Positions 15,353 through 24,859 of a stretch of 55,252 bases of DNA are shown piece after piece. How positions within the stretch are numbered: the first letter of the stretch is position 1; each line of letters starts with the position of its first letter. This DNA comes from an uncultured Lachnospiraceae bacterium (lineage in GTDB: Bacteria > Bacillota > Clostridia > Lachnospirales > Lachnospiraceae), in contig CAJTRK010000024.1 of NCBI GenBank assembly GCA_910578475.1, forward strand, positions 1-55,252. Reading direction: 5' to 3'. Position numbers and translations under genes: made by a program. The notes below the pieces were generated by a model, which saw nothing but the letters and a program-made list of their open reading frames with translations, searched no databases and was not told where the DNA came from.

Positions 15353-18052
15353 TTATTTTTCCTGCTGTATTGCCGATAATCGTTTTTCCCATTCCTGCAG
15401 AATCATCTCACATCTGTCCACATCGAGTTCTTCCACCGCGTCTTTCAGACGTGTAAACATTTCTTTCTGCCATTCCTCATAATGATAACGTTTCATCCTG
15501 TGGATGACTTCCTCCATCCGGTCCATCTCCAAATCTTCCAGCGCCATCCGCATATCGGTAAAATGCTGCTGCAGCGCAGCGGCTGACATCGAATCCTGAC
15601 TGCCGGCTTCCGTCTTTTCATCCGGAAAGAATGGCTTAAATACGAACCGATACCCCAGGTATTTGTCCAACAGTCTGTCCGTATTCTTATGTATAAATTC
15701 AGAGTCCCTCGCATTTCCGGCCTTTTCCAACGCTGCTGCCCGCTCGGACAGGGCAATGGCCCCGATTTGTTTGGAGGAACTTTTCAGTGCATGGACTTCT
15801 ATTGTAAAATCAGTCCAGTTTTCCTCTTCTTCCAATACCTTAATGAGTTTCGCCTTTTTTTCGATTGCCTTATAATAAACTTTCAACACCGACCAGAATA
15901 AATCCTCGGTTCCCAAAAATTTCAGCGCATAATCGACATCCAGGTCGCCCACGACAATGTGCGCGTTCCTCATATCCTGCTGTGCCGTGCCTGACGATTT
16001 CTGAATTTTTTCGATGGGAAGCCACTGTCGCACTTTGGATATCAGTATACGCAGCTCAATCGGCTTTGCTACAAAATCATTCATGCCTTCCTGGCAGAAT
16101 CTTTCTTTCGTTCCTTCCACCGCATTCGCCGTAAGCGCGATAATCGGCACATCATTGTATTCCTGATGAAACCGCCGGATGATGCGGGTCGTTTCCACTC
16201 CGTCCAGCTCCGGCATCATATGGTCCATAAAAACAATATCGTAGTGAAATTTTCCGATTTTATCGATGGCTTCTTTTCCGCTTGCCGCCGTATCAATGTG
16301 CATTTTCAGCGGCCTCAGCAGTCCTTCCGCCACGGTCAGATTGACCGCGTTATCGTCCACAATCAGAATCTCCGCATCGGGGGCAATGAAATCGTATTCG
16401 CTTCCTTCCCCGTTATTATCGTCGAACTGGGGATTTTCTTCATTCAATATCATGGCGGCCGTCAGCGCAAAAAGCGGCTTTTTCACAATATGCAGATTTT
16501 CCATCTCATACTGGACCGAATCCAGAAACTCAATGAGAAGAACGGCCGTAATCTGCGGATTTTCTTTGACAAAAGTTTCCACGTCCGATGAAAACATTAC
16601 TTTCTCAATAAAAAGAAACAGCTTCTTTTCCGTTTTTAACTCCGCAAGTTCCTCTGCGGAATGCAGTTCCTTGTATTCTACGCCGAGCTTTTTCACATCC
16701 TGTCGGAAATTCTGTCTGACATGCTCATTGGAAATCAGACTCACGGCTATCCGGGAACCCGGTTCCCTGACACTGATACAGGGCGTTTTATCCACCACTT
16801 TCTGCGGTATGAAAAAAGAAAATATACTTCCCTTTTCATATTCGCTCTCCACCCATATATCGCCCTTCATCAAATGAAGGAGCTGCTTGGAAATAGCCAG
16901 ACCGAGTCCGGTTCCTTCGATATTACGGTTACGCTTGCTGTCCAGCTGTTGGAAAGAACGGAACAGCTTATAGCGGTCCTCTTTCCTGATGCCGATTCCG
17001 GTATCTTCCACAGAAATATGCAGTTCTATATTTCCGTCATCTATCTGCAGATAATACATTTTCAGCATTATCTTTCCGGTATTCGTAAACTTCGCCGCAT
17101 TATTGGCAATATTGAGCAGCACCTGCTTGATGCGGACATTATCCCCTAACAGTTTATTGGGCAGATTCGGAGAGATATCGAGAAGCAGCTCCACATCTTT
17201 CCCTTTCAGCCTTGTCATGACGATATTCGTAACATCGTTAATAACCGCCATCGGTTCGTATTCAACCACATTGATATCCATTTTCCCGGACTCTATCTTG
17301 GAAAAATCGAGAATATCATTGATAATCGTCAAAAGCGATTTCCCGGCTTCCTTAATCTGATTGATATAATTTCTGGCAGGCCCGGGCAAATCTTCCCGCA
17401 GCGCCATTTCCGCCATGCCGATGACCGCATTCATGGGCGTCCGGATTTCATGGCTCATATTCGCAAGAAAATCGGATTTCATATTCGACGTTCTTTCCAT
17501 ATCCGCTTTTGCCTGATGGACAAGATACTGATTGCTCGCCATATCGGACATGACTTCTACCATTGCCGACAGAAATTTCGCCGCATTGTCGATTTCCTCG
17601 ATATCCACTACCTTCACCTTCTGGAAAGCCTCCAGGTATTCATTCAGGTCCGCTCCGATTTCCGCCGCAATAATTTTCATCTTTACGGGGTCCGGCATTT
17701 CCGTAATCACCTGACCGCCGATTACGCAGCCGACCAGTTTTCCTTCGACCATAATCGGAGCCCCGAAGTTCATCAGTCCCGCATAACAGGGATATATGAT
17801 AGATTTTCCCTCCTGCAGCGCAAGCTCCGCTCCGGCCTTATTGCTCTTTGCGCAAAGCATACAGCCGACGGGGGAATTTCTCGTATAATTCTTGCAGAAA
17901 TCGGAAAAATAGGAACCCTCCGTTACCGCGATGCCGTTCGTATCCGTTGTAATAACGGACATACCGGTCAGCCTCGAAAAAGCGTCCTGCATTTTCTGCA
18001 GAATATCTCTGCTGATAAGGTCGGTCAGATATAAATCATATTTCATTTCCAT
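15353..18052 (-). CDS. Hybrid histidine kinase with PocR sensor, receiver and Hpt domains
   Basis: Residues about 8-170 form a PocR-type ligand-binding domain with conserved cysteines Cys53, Cys64, Cys67 and Cys89 and GAPIMVEGKLVGCVIGGQ. HisKA has the phospho-acceptor His201 (NMSHEIRTPMNAV). HATPase_c shows the N box (NIANNAAKF), DTGIGI and GTGLGLA. A degenerate receiver-like stretch follows (about 430-530). A full receiver has Asp610 (DIVFMDHMMPELDG), and an Hpt domain has His754 (VHALKSSS). No membrane segment is seen, so it senses a cytoplasmic ligand. It follows the double-receiver regulator gene by 52 nt, and the two form one phosphorelay unit. Confidence 0.92.
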   Translation of the reverse strand: MEMKYDLYLTDLISRDILQKMQDAFSRLTGMSVITTDTNGIAVTEGSYFSDFCKNYTRNSPVGCMLCAKSNKAGAELALQEGKSIIYPCYAGLMNFGAPIMVEGKLVGCVIGGQVITEMPDPVKMKIIAAEIGADLNEYLEAFQKVKVVDIEEIDNAAKFLSAMVEVMSDMASNQYLVHQAKADMERTSNMKSDFLANMSHEIRTPMNAVIGMAEMALREDLPGPARNYINQIKEAGKSLLTIINDILDFSKIESGKMDINVVEYEPMAVINDVTNIVMTRLKGKDVELLLDISPNLPNKLLGDNVRIKQVLLNIANNAAKFTNTGKIMLKMYYLQIDDGNIELHISVEDTGIGIRKEDRYKLFRSFQQLDSKRNRNIEGTGLGLAISKQLLHLMKGDIWVESEYEKGSIFSFFIPQKVVDKTPCISVREPGSRIAVSLISNEHVRQNFRQDVKKLGVEYKELHSAEELAELKTEKKLFLFIEKVMFSSDVETFVKENPQITAVLLIEFLDSVQYEMENLHIVKKPLFALTAAMILNEENPQFDDNNGEGSEYDFIAPDAEILIVDDNAVNLTVAEGLLRPLKMHIDTAASGKEAIDKIGKFHYDIVFMDHMMPELDGVETTRIIRRFHQEYNDVPIIALTANAVEGTKERFCQEGMNDFVAKPIELRILISKVRQWLPIEKIQKSSGTAQQDMRNAHIVVGDLDVDYALKFLGTEDLFWSVLKVYYKAIEKKAKLIKVLEEEENWTDFTIEVHALKSSSKQIGAIALSERAAALEKAGNARDSEFIHKNTDRLLDKYLGYRFVFKPFFPDEKTEAGSQDSMSAAALQQHFTDMRMALEDLEMDRMEEVIHRMKRYHYEEWQKEMFTRLKDAVEELDVDRCEMILQEWEKRLSAIQQEK

Positions 18053-18104
18053 AAAACAGTCCTCTTTCTGGCATTACCTGTTTCATTGCTTTTTCCCGTC
18101 AGAT

Positions 18105-19028
18105 TCAACCGACGACCTTCGCAATTGCGCTCCTTAACTTTTCATGGTCAACAGGTTTTAATAAGTAGCTCTGCGGCTTCAAAACAAGCGCTTCCTGAAT
18201 CTTTTCACGTTCCGACACTCCTGTCAGAAAAATAACCGGAATGTCTTTTGTCACGTCGTTGGCACGCAGTTTTTCCAATATTTCAGGCCCGGTTTCTCCG
18301 GGCATTTCATAATCCAGTAAAATCAGATTCGTTTTCTTACGTTCCAGAAACTTCATTGCAATTTTTCCGCTGACGGCGGTTGCAACATCGTAATCATCCC
18401 GCAGCTGTTCTTTTAACATTTTCAACATCAGCGGGTCATCGTCCACCACAAGAATATGCGTGCGCTGCGATGTGGAAGCCTCCGGACTTTCATTGATTTC
18501 CTTTGATTCGACGGGTTTTTCCATCCGGCTTTTTACCGGAACCGGTATATCTGCCGCTAATGCCGCCCGCAGCTCCGCCAGTTGGGCCTCAACGTCCTCT
18601 TCGGAAATGGGCAGCTCCGCTTCCTTCGGCTTCGAATCATTTGAGCTGTGATACAGCTGCCACTCCTCCATGAACTTCGTTATATCCTCCTGAATGGAAT
18701 ACACCGTATAGGGCTTCACCACCGCCAGATTCGCCACATTTACGGCCGTTCTCTCAAACTCGTCACACTCGTCTTTTGCCCCGACCACCACAAACGGCAC
18801 ACCGTTTTTTCGCAGGATATTTTTAACATGAACCATCTGGTTCATGTTTTCTCTCGTTTCATTACCAATACAATACACAAAAAGTTCCGGCCTGAAATAT
18901 TTTACATGCCGGGTCACATCGTTAAATCGTTGGGATGTTGAAATAAGTTCAAAAGAATCGTCCATCTGAATAAAAAAATCATCAATCAGCGTCGTATTTT
19001 TTCCTGTAATCAAGGTTTTATACTTCAT
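18105..19028 (-). CDS. Response regulator with N-terminal pseudo-receiver
   Basis: The 307-residue protein ends in a canonical receiver: ILVVDDDPLMLKMLKE, phospho-acceptor Asp in LILLDYEMPGETGP, IPVIFLTG and the conserved Lys in SYLLKPVD. The N-terminal 130 residues look like a receiver fold without the acidic pocket (MKYKTLITGKNTTLIDDFF, VPFVVVGAKDE, AVVKPYTVYSI). A charged linker joins the two. No DNA-binding or output domain is present. The ATG at 19028 has GGGAGGA at good spacing. It probably works with the downstream PocR hybrid kinase as a phosphate sink or protein-interaction regulator. Confidence 0.88.
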   Translation of the reverse strand: MKYKTLITGKNTTLIDDFFIQMDDSFELISTSQRFNDVTRHVKYFRPELFVYCIGNETRENMNQMVHVKNILRKNGVPFVVVGAKDECDEFERTAVNVANLAVVKPYTVYSIQEDITKFMEEWQLYHSSNDSKPKEAELPISEEDVEAQLAELRAALAADIPVPVKSRMEKPVESKEINESPEASTSQRTHILVVDDDPLMLKMLKEQLRDDYDVATAVSGKIAMKFLERKKTNLILLDYEMPGETGPEILEKLRANDVTKDIPVIFLTGVSEREKIQEALVLKPQSYLLKPVDHEKLRSAIAKVVG

Positions 19029-19214
19029 GATACGTCCTCCCAATCCTCACTCTTCTATTCAAAGATAGTAGCATATTAAACCGGTTTTGGCAAGGAATCT
19101 GTCAGGTTTGCGGCTGTTCGTGCCGGCTGTTCGGCAACTGAATCCATACAGGGGTTCGGCTGCCGTGCCCCGGTGCGGGGCTGAGCCGGAAAGATGACAG
19201 CCCGCCGATTCTTC

Positions 19215-19760
19215 CTACCGCCTCTCCTTACACCCGCTGCAGCCCGCGCAGTCTCTCTGTCCTGTCACATCGCGGTCATACAGTTCCGCAGGAGACGAAA
19301 GCATGCAGACGGCCTGTGCCGAAATACCTTCGCCGCTCCCGGTAAAACCGAGTCCTTCCTCTGTCGTCGCCTTGACGTTTATCTGCGTCACTTCGATATG
19401 AAGCGCGTCGGCGATATTCTGCCGCATCGCGTCGATATGCGGGCGCATCTTCGGTGCCTGCGCGATAATCGTCGCGTCAATATTTTCAATCAGGAAAAGA
19501 TGTTCTTCCAGCAGCCCGCCCACATGCTCCAGAAGCTTCATGGACGAAATCCCTTTATAGGCCGGGTCCGAATCCGGAAAATGTCTGCCGATATCGCCGA
19601 GCGCCGCCGCACCGAGCAGCGCGTCCATAATGGCGTGCAGAAGCACATCTGCGTCCGAATGGCCGAGCAGCCCCCTTTCATAAGGTATTTCCACCCCGCC
19701 GAGAATTAATTTCCTGTCAGTTGTCAGACGATGCACGTCATACCCCATACCAATTCTCAT
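19215..19760 (-). CDS. ispF: 2-C-methyl-D-erythritol 2,4-cyclodiphosphate synthase
   Basis: The enzyme makes the cyclic diphosphate intermediate of the non-mevalonate isoprenoid pathway. The metal-binding GYDVHRL at the N-terminus, LGHSDADVLLHAIMDALLGA and the C-terminal NVKATTEEGLGFTGSGEGI are diagnostic. The core is about 157 residues; the remaining 24 residues (with CAGCSGCKERR) are an unusual Cys-rich extension. The ATG follows AAAGGGG. Confidence 0.95.
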   Translation of the reverse strand: MRIGMGYDVHRLTTDRKLILGGVEIPYERGLLGHSDADVLLHAIMDALLGAAALGDIGRHFPDSDPAYKGISSMKLLEHVGGLLEEHLFLIENIDATIIAQAPKMRPHIDAMRQNIADALHIEVTQINVKATTEEGLGFTGSGEGISAQAVCMLSSPAELYDRDVTGQRDCAGCSGCKERR

Positions 19761-19799
19761 CTTGTCGCCCCTTTCTTTCTAGTTTACATAACTTTTTTC

Positions 19800-21137
19800 T
19801 CATCGCTTCTTTTCCACCAGCCTGTTCATCACTTTTCCATAAAAGATAATCGACAGAAGCGTTCCGACGCACCAGCCGGCCGGCCACGACATCCAGATTC
19901 CGGCTTCCTCAAGCCATGCGGAAAAGAGATATGCAAGAATGACGCGGAGAATCAAATCCGTAAAGGTCGCTATCATAAAATACCGCATGGATTCCGTTCC
20001 CCGCAGAATGCCGTCCGCTATCAGTTTTACGGAAATCACAAAATAAAAAGGCGACACGATGCGCAAAAACAGAATGCCTGTTTCCATTGCCCGGCCGCCC
20101 GCGTTTTCCATGAACAGCAGCATCATCGCCTTTCCGAAAAAGAAAAAGCCGATAAAAAACGGAACGGTTACGCCAAGCGCCATTTTGATGCCGGCCCGGT
20201 ATCCTTCCCGGATACGGCCGGGCAGTCCCGCTCCGAGATTCTGCGCGGTGAATCCGGATATCCCGTTGCCGAGCGTGGTCATTCCCGTAATGAGAAAAGT
20301 ATTCAGTTTCACCGCGGCGGAATAACCGGCAATCACATCGGAACCATAAGAGTTTACGAGCCCCTGAATAAAAATATTCCCGATGGAAATGAAACTTTGC
20401 TGCAAAACGCTCGGAATCGCTACGAGCGCAATTTTTTTCAAAACTTCGAGAGAGAAAAACTGCGTCTTTTCTTCCGTCTTTATCTGTGCCAGACGACGCC
20501 AAAATGCCAGAAGCGCAAGCACACAGGCCGCTCCCTGCGCAAGAAACGTGGCCCATGCCACCCCGGCCACGCCCCAGTGGAAGACTGCCACAAACAATAA
20601 ATCGAGCAGAATATTGCCGATGGACGAACCTATCAGAAAATATAACGGCGTCCGGGAGTCTCCCATAGAATTAAACATTCCCGTCGTGACATTATAGAGA
20701 AAAAGGAAAATGAAACCGCCGATGTAGATTCGCAGATATAATGCCCCATCCATAAAAATATTATCCGGCGTCTGAATCATCCGCATCATGGCCGGTGTCG
20801 TGAACAGGCCGACTGCCGTCAGAACCGCCGATAACAGCAAACCGGCTGACAATGTTGTAAAGACCGCCGTTTTCATCTTCCGGTACGCTTTTGCCCCGAA
20901 CAACTGGGAAATGACGACGGAACAGCCGATGTTGCATCCAACCGCCACCGCCATGAAAATCATCGTAATCGGATAAGAAGCGCCCACCGCAGCGAGCGCC
21001 TCTTTTCCGGCAAATTTTCCGGCTATCATACTGTCCGCTATATTATAAATCTGTTGAAAGGCCACACTGACGAACATCGGTATGGTATATTGTAACAGAA
21101 CCTTTCGGGAATCACCCACCGTTAAATCCTGCATCAT
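19800..21137 (-). CDS. MATE family exporter
   Basis: The 445-residue protein has about twelve membrane segments and MATE motifs (PMFVSVAFQQIYNIADSMIA with GKFAGKEALAAVGASYP; second half AIPSVLQQSFISIGNIFIQG and AQNLGAG). It is unlike the first MATE protein of the window in detail and belongs to the common clostridial NorM-like subgroup. Its ATG overlaps the coaBC stop (ATGA), so it is translationally coupled to coenzyme A synthesis genes. It may be a metabolite exporter, though the substrate is unknown. Confidence 0.9.
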   Translation of the reverse strand: MMQDLTVGDSRKVLLQYTIPMFVSVAFQQIYNIADSMIAGKFAGKEALAAVGASYPITMIFMAVAVGCNIGCSVVISQLFGAKAYRKMKTAVFTTLSAGLLLSAVLTAVGLFTTPAMMRMIQTPDNIFMDGALYLRIYIGGFIFLFLYNVTTGMFNSMGDSRTPLYFLIGSSIGNILLDLLFVAVFHWGVAGVAWATFLAQGAACVLALLAFWRRLAQIKTEEKTQFFSLEVLKKIALVAIPSVLQQSFISIGNIFIQGLVNSYGSDVIAGYSAAVKLNTFLITGMTTLGNGISGFTAQNLGAGLPGRIREGYRAGIKMALGVTVPFFIGFFFFGKAMMLLFMENAGGRAMETGILFLRIVSPFYFVISVKLIADGILRGTESMRYFMIATFTDLILRVILAYLFSAWLEEAGIWMSWPAGWCVGTLLSIIFYGKVMNRLVEKKR

Positions 21138-22348
21138 AATGTTTTTTCCGTTCCTCTCATCTTACTTATAATATAGGAAAGAAGCTTATCTGCCACTTCT
21201 TCCTTACGCATCATCGGAAGCTGTACGGTATCGGATGCGGATATCAGCGTAACGATATTCGTATCCGTTCCAAAGCCTGCTCCGGCCTGCTTCAAATTGT
21301 TTGCCACAATCAAATCCAGATTCTTTTTTTCCAGTTTCTTTCTGGAATTTTCCAGCATATTTTCCGTTTCCATCGAAAAACCGCACAAGAACTGGCCTTC
21401 CTTTTTATGGTTTCCAAGATATCCGAGGATGTCTTCGGTGCGCTCCAGCTCCAGCTCCAGCGACATCTCATCGTCTTTTTTCTTTACTTTTTCGTCCGCC
21501 GCGTATTTTGGACGATAGTCCGCTACCGCCGCCGCCTTGATAACGATATCCTGTACCCCGGCGCAGCCTTTGACCGCCTCGGCCATTTCCGCCGCCGATT
21601 CGATATTGATGACGCATACGCCCATCGGCGGCTGCAGCTGCGTTTTTCCGCTCACCAACGTAACCTGCGCGCCGCGCATCATCGCCGCCCTCGCTATCGC
21701 ATAACCCATTTTCCCGGTGGAATGGTTCGTAATATAACGAACCGGGTCTATTTTTTCCCTCGTAGCGCCGGCCGTGACCAGAACTCTGACGCCTTCCATG
21801 TCTTTCGGATATAAAGCCTTCGTAATGTATTCCAGCAAAAGCTCCGGTTCCGGCATCTTCCCTTCCCCGGTGTCTCCGCAGGCCAGATAACCTGTCGCCG
21901 GATTGACAACTTCCATGCCGTAATGCCGCAGCAGTTCCATATTATCCTGAACGACAGGATTCTGATACATCCGTGTGTTCATTGCCGCCGCAAAAATCTT
22001 CGGGCACCGGCAGGCAAGCAGCGTCGTCGTCAGCATATCGTCCGCGATGCCGTGCGCCGCTTTGGCAATCACATTGGCGGACGCCGGCGCAACCATCACC
22101 ACATCCGTCTGTTTCGCCAAAGAGACATGCTCCACGCTGTGTTGAAAATTTCTGTCAAACGTATCGACCAGGCATTTATTGCCCGTCAGACTTTCAAACG
22201 TAATCGGATTGATGAAATTTGTGGCGTTCTGCGTCATAATAACCGTAACATCCGCGCCCTGTTTTTTCAGCATGCTGGCAAGCGAAGCGATTTTAAAAGC
22301 TGCAATGCTGCCCGTTACGCCGAGTACGATATGTTTTCCCTCTAACAT
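21134..22348 (-). CDS. coaBC: Bifunctional phosphopantothenoylcysteine decarboxylase/phosphopantothenate--cysteine ligase
   Basis: The N-terminal flavoprotein decarboxylase (CoaC) has GVTGSIAAFKIA, the catalytic His in QHSVEHVSLA, the AAMNTRMY substrate motif and GYLACGDTGEGKMPEP. The C-terminal CoaB ligase has VRVLVTAGATREKIDPVRYI and NHSTGKMGYAIA, ending near NLKQAGAGFGTDTN. The length of 404 is normal. It acts in coenzyme A synthesis from 4'-phosphopantothenate. It lies 38 nt after coaX and overlaps the MATE gene. Confidence 0.95.
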   Translation of the reverse strand: MLEGKHIVLGVTGSIAAFKIASLASMLKKQGADVTVIMTQNATNFINPITFESLTGNKCLVDTFDRNFQHSVEHVSLAKQTDVVMVAPASANVIAKAAHGIADDMLTTTLLACRCPKIFAAAMNTRMYQNPVVQDNMELLRHYGMEVVNPATGYLACGDTGEGKMPEPELLLEYITKALYPKDMEGVRVLVTAGATREKIDPVRYITNHSTGKMGYAIARAAMMRGAQVTLVSGKTQLQPPMGVCVINIESAAEMAEAVKGCAGVQDIVIKAAAVADYRPKYAADEKVKKKDDEMSLELELERTEDILGYLGNHKKEGQFLCGFSMETENMLENSRKKLEKKNLDLIVANNLKQAGAGFGTDTNIVTLISASDTVQLPMMRKEEVADKLLSYIISKMRGTEKTL

Positions 22349-22386
22349 GTTCTTTTCCTTTCCACTCCAATGCCGGTCTTCCGGTC

Positions 22387-23175
22387 TTAAAAAATCTGTT
22401 TTTCAGCCTGCTCTGCGTTTTTCCGATATATCAGACCAAGTCCTTTTAACGTCAGTTCGTTGTCATGAATAATCTTTTTCTTACAGTGCGGAACGATACA
22501 GCCGGCAAGTCCGCCTGTGGCAACCACCGCCGCCTCATATCCCAGTTCTTCAAAAATCCGTTCTATCATGCCGTCCAGACAGGACGCCTGCCCCATCACA
22601 ATACCGCTTTTCATACAGTCGATGGTATTCTTTCCGACTACTTTCTTCGGCGCTTCCAGACTGATTTTAGGAAGCTGTGAAGTCCGGTTCACGAGAGAAT
22701 CCAGCGATACTTTGACCCCAGGCAGAATCATGCCGCCCACATAATTTTTCTTTTCATCCACCACGCTGATTGTCGTCGCGGTTCCCATATCAATCAGAAT
22801 AATCGGCGCGCCGTAATATTGCAGCCCCGCCACCGCATTGACAATCAAATCGGAACCAACCTGCGCCGGATTGTCCATCAGAATGTTCAGCCCCGTCTTA
22901 ACCCCCGGGCCGACAAAAAGCGGCGCAATGTGCAAAAGTTTCTCGATGGCGGACCTGACGATATTATTTAACGGCGGCACAACGGAAGAAATGATACAGC
23001 CCGTGATTTCCTTCATATCGATTCGGTACAGTTCCAGAAGAATTTTAAATTCCACGACATATTCCAGTTCCGTTTTGGCGATATCCGTCGATGTCCTTTC
23101 CACAAAATAAATCTTCTCCTGCTCGATGCAGCCGATTACAATATTCGTATTTCCGATATCTACTGCCAGTATCAT
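22387..23175 (-). CDS. coaX: Type III pantothenate kinase
   Basis: CoaX phosphorylates pantothenate, the first committed step of coenzyme A synthesis. The 262-residue protein has the ASKHA phosphate loop MILAVDIGNTNIVIG, the pantothenate-site PGVKTGL, GSDLIVNAVAG and the second phosphate motif IDMGTATTISVV. It lies between the ECF pantothenate transporter gene and coaBC, so uptake, phosphorylation and the next two steps are encoded together. Confidence 0.95.
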   Translation of the reverse strand: MILAVDIGNTNIVIGCIEQEKIYFVERTSTDIAKTELEYVVEFKILLELYRIDMKEITGCIISSVVPPLNNIVRSAIEKLLHIAPLFVGPGVKTGLNILMDNPAQVGSDLIVNAVAGLQYYGAPIILIDMGTATTISVVDEKKNYVGGMILPGVKVSLDSLVNRTSQLPKISLEAPKKVVGKNTIDCMKSGIVMGQASCLDGMIERIFEELGYEAAVVATGGLAGCIVPHCKKKIIHDNELTLKGLGLIYRKNAEQAEKQIF

Positions 23176-23230
23176 TTCTTTGTGTTCCTTTCCGCTGATA
23201 GCTGTGATAATTTCAGGTTATGTTATATTT

Positions 23231-24061
23231 TTACTGCCCTTTTACCGGCTTTACTTTCATCAGCGCCACCCCGACGCCTCCCGCAATAATCGCGGCAACC
23301 ACGGCTTCCACAACGCCGTTAAAGCTGATAATGCCCATAATCGTGTCGAACACCGCTTCTCCCGCGATGCCGAGAGCCTGCGCATAGGCATCTTTATACA
23401 GAATGAAAATACCGCTCATCACAAGCAGCGTATTGGTAAAAGCTCCCGACAGTCCCGCATAGGCGAGCGCAATATTGGTGGAGCCTTTTTTATTTCCCGC
23501 AAACGTCAGTGCGGCAAAAAGAAGAACGCCGGCAACAATCCCCGCTATCATACTAACCGTCGTGCAGAGGCCGTCGCTTACTCTGCCCTGTAACATACGG
23601 TTCAGCAGCGCATACAGCGAAAACAGCAGCGTCAGAGACGCCGCAAGATTAATTGCAATGCGCCATCCTTTCTGCCCGCCTTTTAACAGCCGGTGTATCA
23701 GCAGATAGACGTAGTATGGCACGACGCCGACCAGTATTCTCGGCACAAAGCAGATATAAAGGCTCTTGAAAACACCGGAAACGCCTACGATATTCGCCGC
23801 AAGCACCGGAGAAAAAACAAAAGCCGACGGGGTAACCGCCTTAAATGTGTTGTTGATAAAGCTTGTGAAACCAAATACGAATCCTAAAAATGCACCTTTC
23901 TTCGGTCCGAGAAATAGCGCTCCCAGGATGACAGGGATATGAATTATCGTCGCGTTGATAACAATCAGCGGGATATATCCCAGGGGTGTGAATGCCATTA
24001 TGACAATAATGGCGGTGAACAGTGCTGTCAGCACCAGTTCATAGGTTTTTTCATTTTTCAT
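23231..24061 (-). CDS. ECF transporter substrate-binding component, probably for pantothenate
   Basis: The 276-residue membrane protein has about six to seven hydrophobic segments. The N-terminal region ELVLTALFTAIIVIMAFTPL then PLIVINATIIHIPVILGALF with LGPKKGAFLGFVFGFTSFIN is typical of ECF S components such as PanT. The conserved alanine-rich helix used to bind EcfT is near the N-terminus. Members are usually about 190-220 residues, so this one is long. Being the first gene before coaX and coaBC suggests pantothenate as substrate. The ATG follows AGGAGG. Confidence 0.85.
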   Translation of the reverse strand: MKNEKTYELVLTALFTAIIVIMAFTPLGYIPLIVINATIIHIPVILGALFLGPKKGAFLGFVFGFTSFINNTFKAVTPSAFVFSPVLAANIVGVSGVFKSLYICFVPRILVGVVPYYVYLLIHRLLKGGQKGWRIAINLAASLTLLFSLYALLNRMLQGRVSDGLCTTVSMIAGIVAGVLLFAALTFAGNKKGSTNIALAYAGLSGAFTNTLLVMSGIFILYKDAYAQALGIAGEAVFDTIMGIISFNGVVEAVVAAIIAGGVGVALMKVKPVKGQ

Positions 24062-24112
24062 GGTACGTTTCCTCCTGTTATTATTCTCTTAAACGAGATA
24101 CAATACGGTGTA

Positions 24113-24141
24113 ATCATACCACATTGTCAAAAAATTGACAA
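24113..24141 (-). promoter_or_regulatory. Promoter of the panT-coaX-coaBC-MATE operon
   Basis: On the minus strand TTGTCA (24141-24136), a 17-bp spacer and TATGAT (24118-24113) lie about 50 nt upstream of the transporter start and just after the TOPRIM gene stop codon. Confidence 0.7.
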
Positions 24142-24160
24142 TACAATTTTTTCCTGCTGG

Positions 24161-24859
24161 TTACTTCTGGCATTTTTCATAGGGAGCCAGATAAACGCCA
24201 AAATTACTGTAACGCCTTACAGAATTTTTATCGAGCCTGATAAAATTCCATGTTTCTTCATAAGTTCCCTTTACTGTAAAGACGCTTTCACGCATAAGCC
24301 GGATAAACTCCTCCGGTTTATCCGCATATTCTTCATCAAAAGAATCTGCCAAATCATGTTTTTCCGCTTTCGACAGATTCGCCTGATTATGTAATACATG
24401 GTCCATATTGGATGAAAAATAATACACACTGTATGATATCGTCTTTAATACCGCAGGAAGCTCTAACATCCGTTCGACCACGGCCGATTTCCTTTTATTT
24501 CTTTCAACCATTTCTTCTACTTTTCCTGTATAAATGCCGTCATCCATATATAACGGGTCTTCCACGTCGGCATAATGAACCGAATCTTCCTGTAAGAAAA
24601 GACCGTCCGTATCGATAATGTGTACTACTTCCAGGAAATGTTCCGGTTTTAAATGATACTTATCCTTGAATGCCTTGACTGTTTTACCAATCTCATTCCG
24701 TATTTTGTACTCGTCAATGCCCAAACGCGTCGTAATGTCCCCTTCGGTAATCTGAAAACGAACCTCTTCGGAGTCCAGAATTTTTTCCAGTACGCCTTCC
24801 AGACAGGTTTTATCATTTATTCCCTCTACAATAAATAAAATAATTTTCTTTCTAGCCAT
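24161..24859 (-). CDS. TOPRIM-like effector protein of a two-gene defence-type cassette
   Basis: The 232-residue protein starts with a TOPRIM-like acidic motif, IILFIVEGINDK (Glu12), and has the second motif HIIDTDG (Asp83, Asp85). The remainder is helical with a conserved-looking SSNMDHVLHNQ. TOPRIM proteins paired with an AAA ATPase occur in PARIS (AriB), AbiL/RloB and OLD-type anti-phage systems, where the TOPRIM protein is the nuclease effector. Its start overlaps the ATPase stop by 8 nt, so the two are co-translated. I cannot assign it to one named system by eye. Confidence 0.65.
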   Translation of the reverse strand: MARKKIILFIVEGINDKTCLEGVLEKILDSEEVRFQITEGDITTRLGIDEYKIRNEIGKTVKAFKDKYHLKPEHFLEVVHIIDTDGLFLQEDSVHYADVEDPLYMDDGIYTGKVEEMVERNKRKSAVVERMLELPAVLKTISYSVYYFSSNMDHVLHNQANLSKAEKHDLADSFDEEYADKPEEFIRLMRESVFTVKGTYEETWNFIRLDKNSVRRYSNFGVYLAPYEKCQK

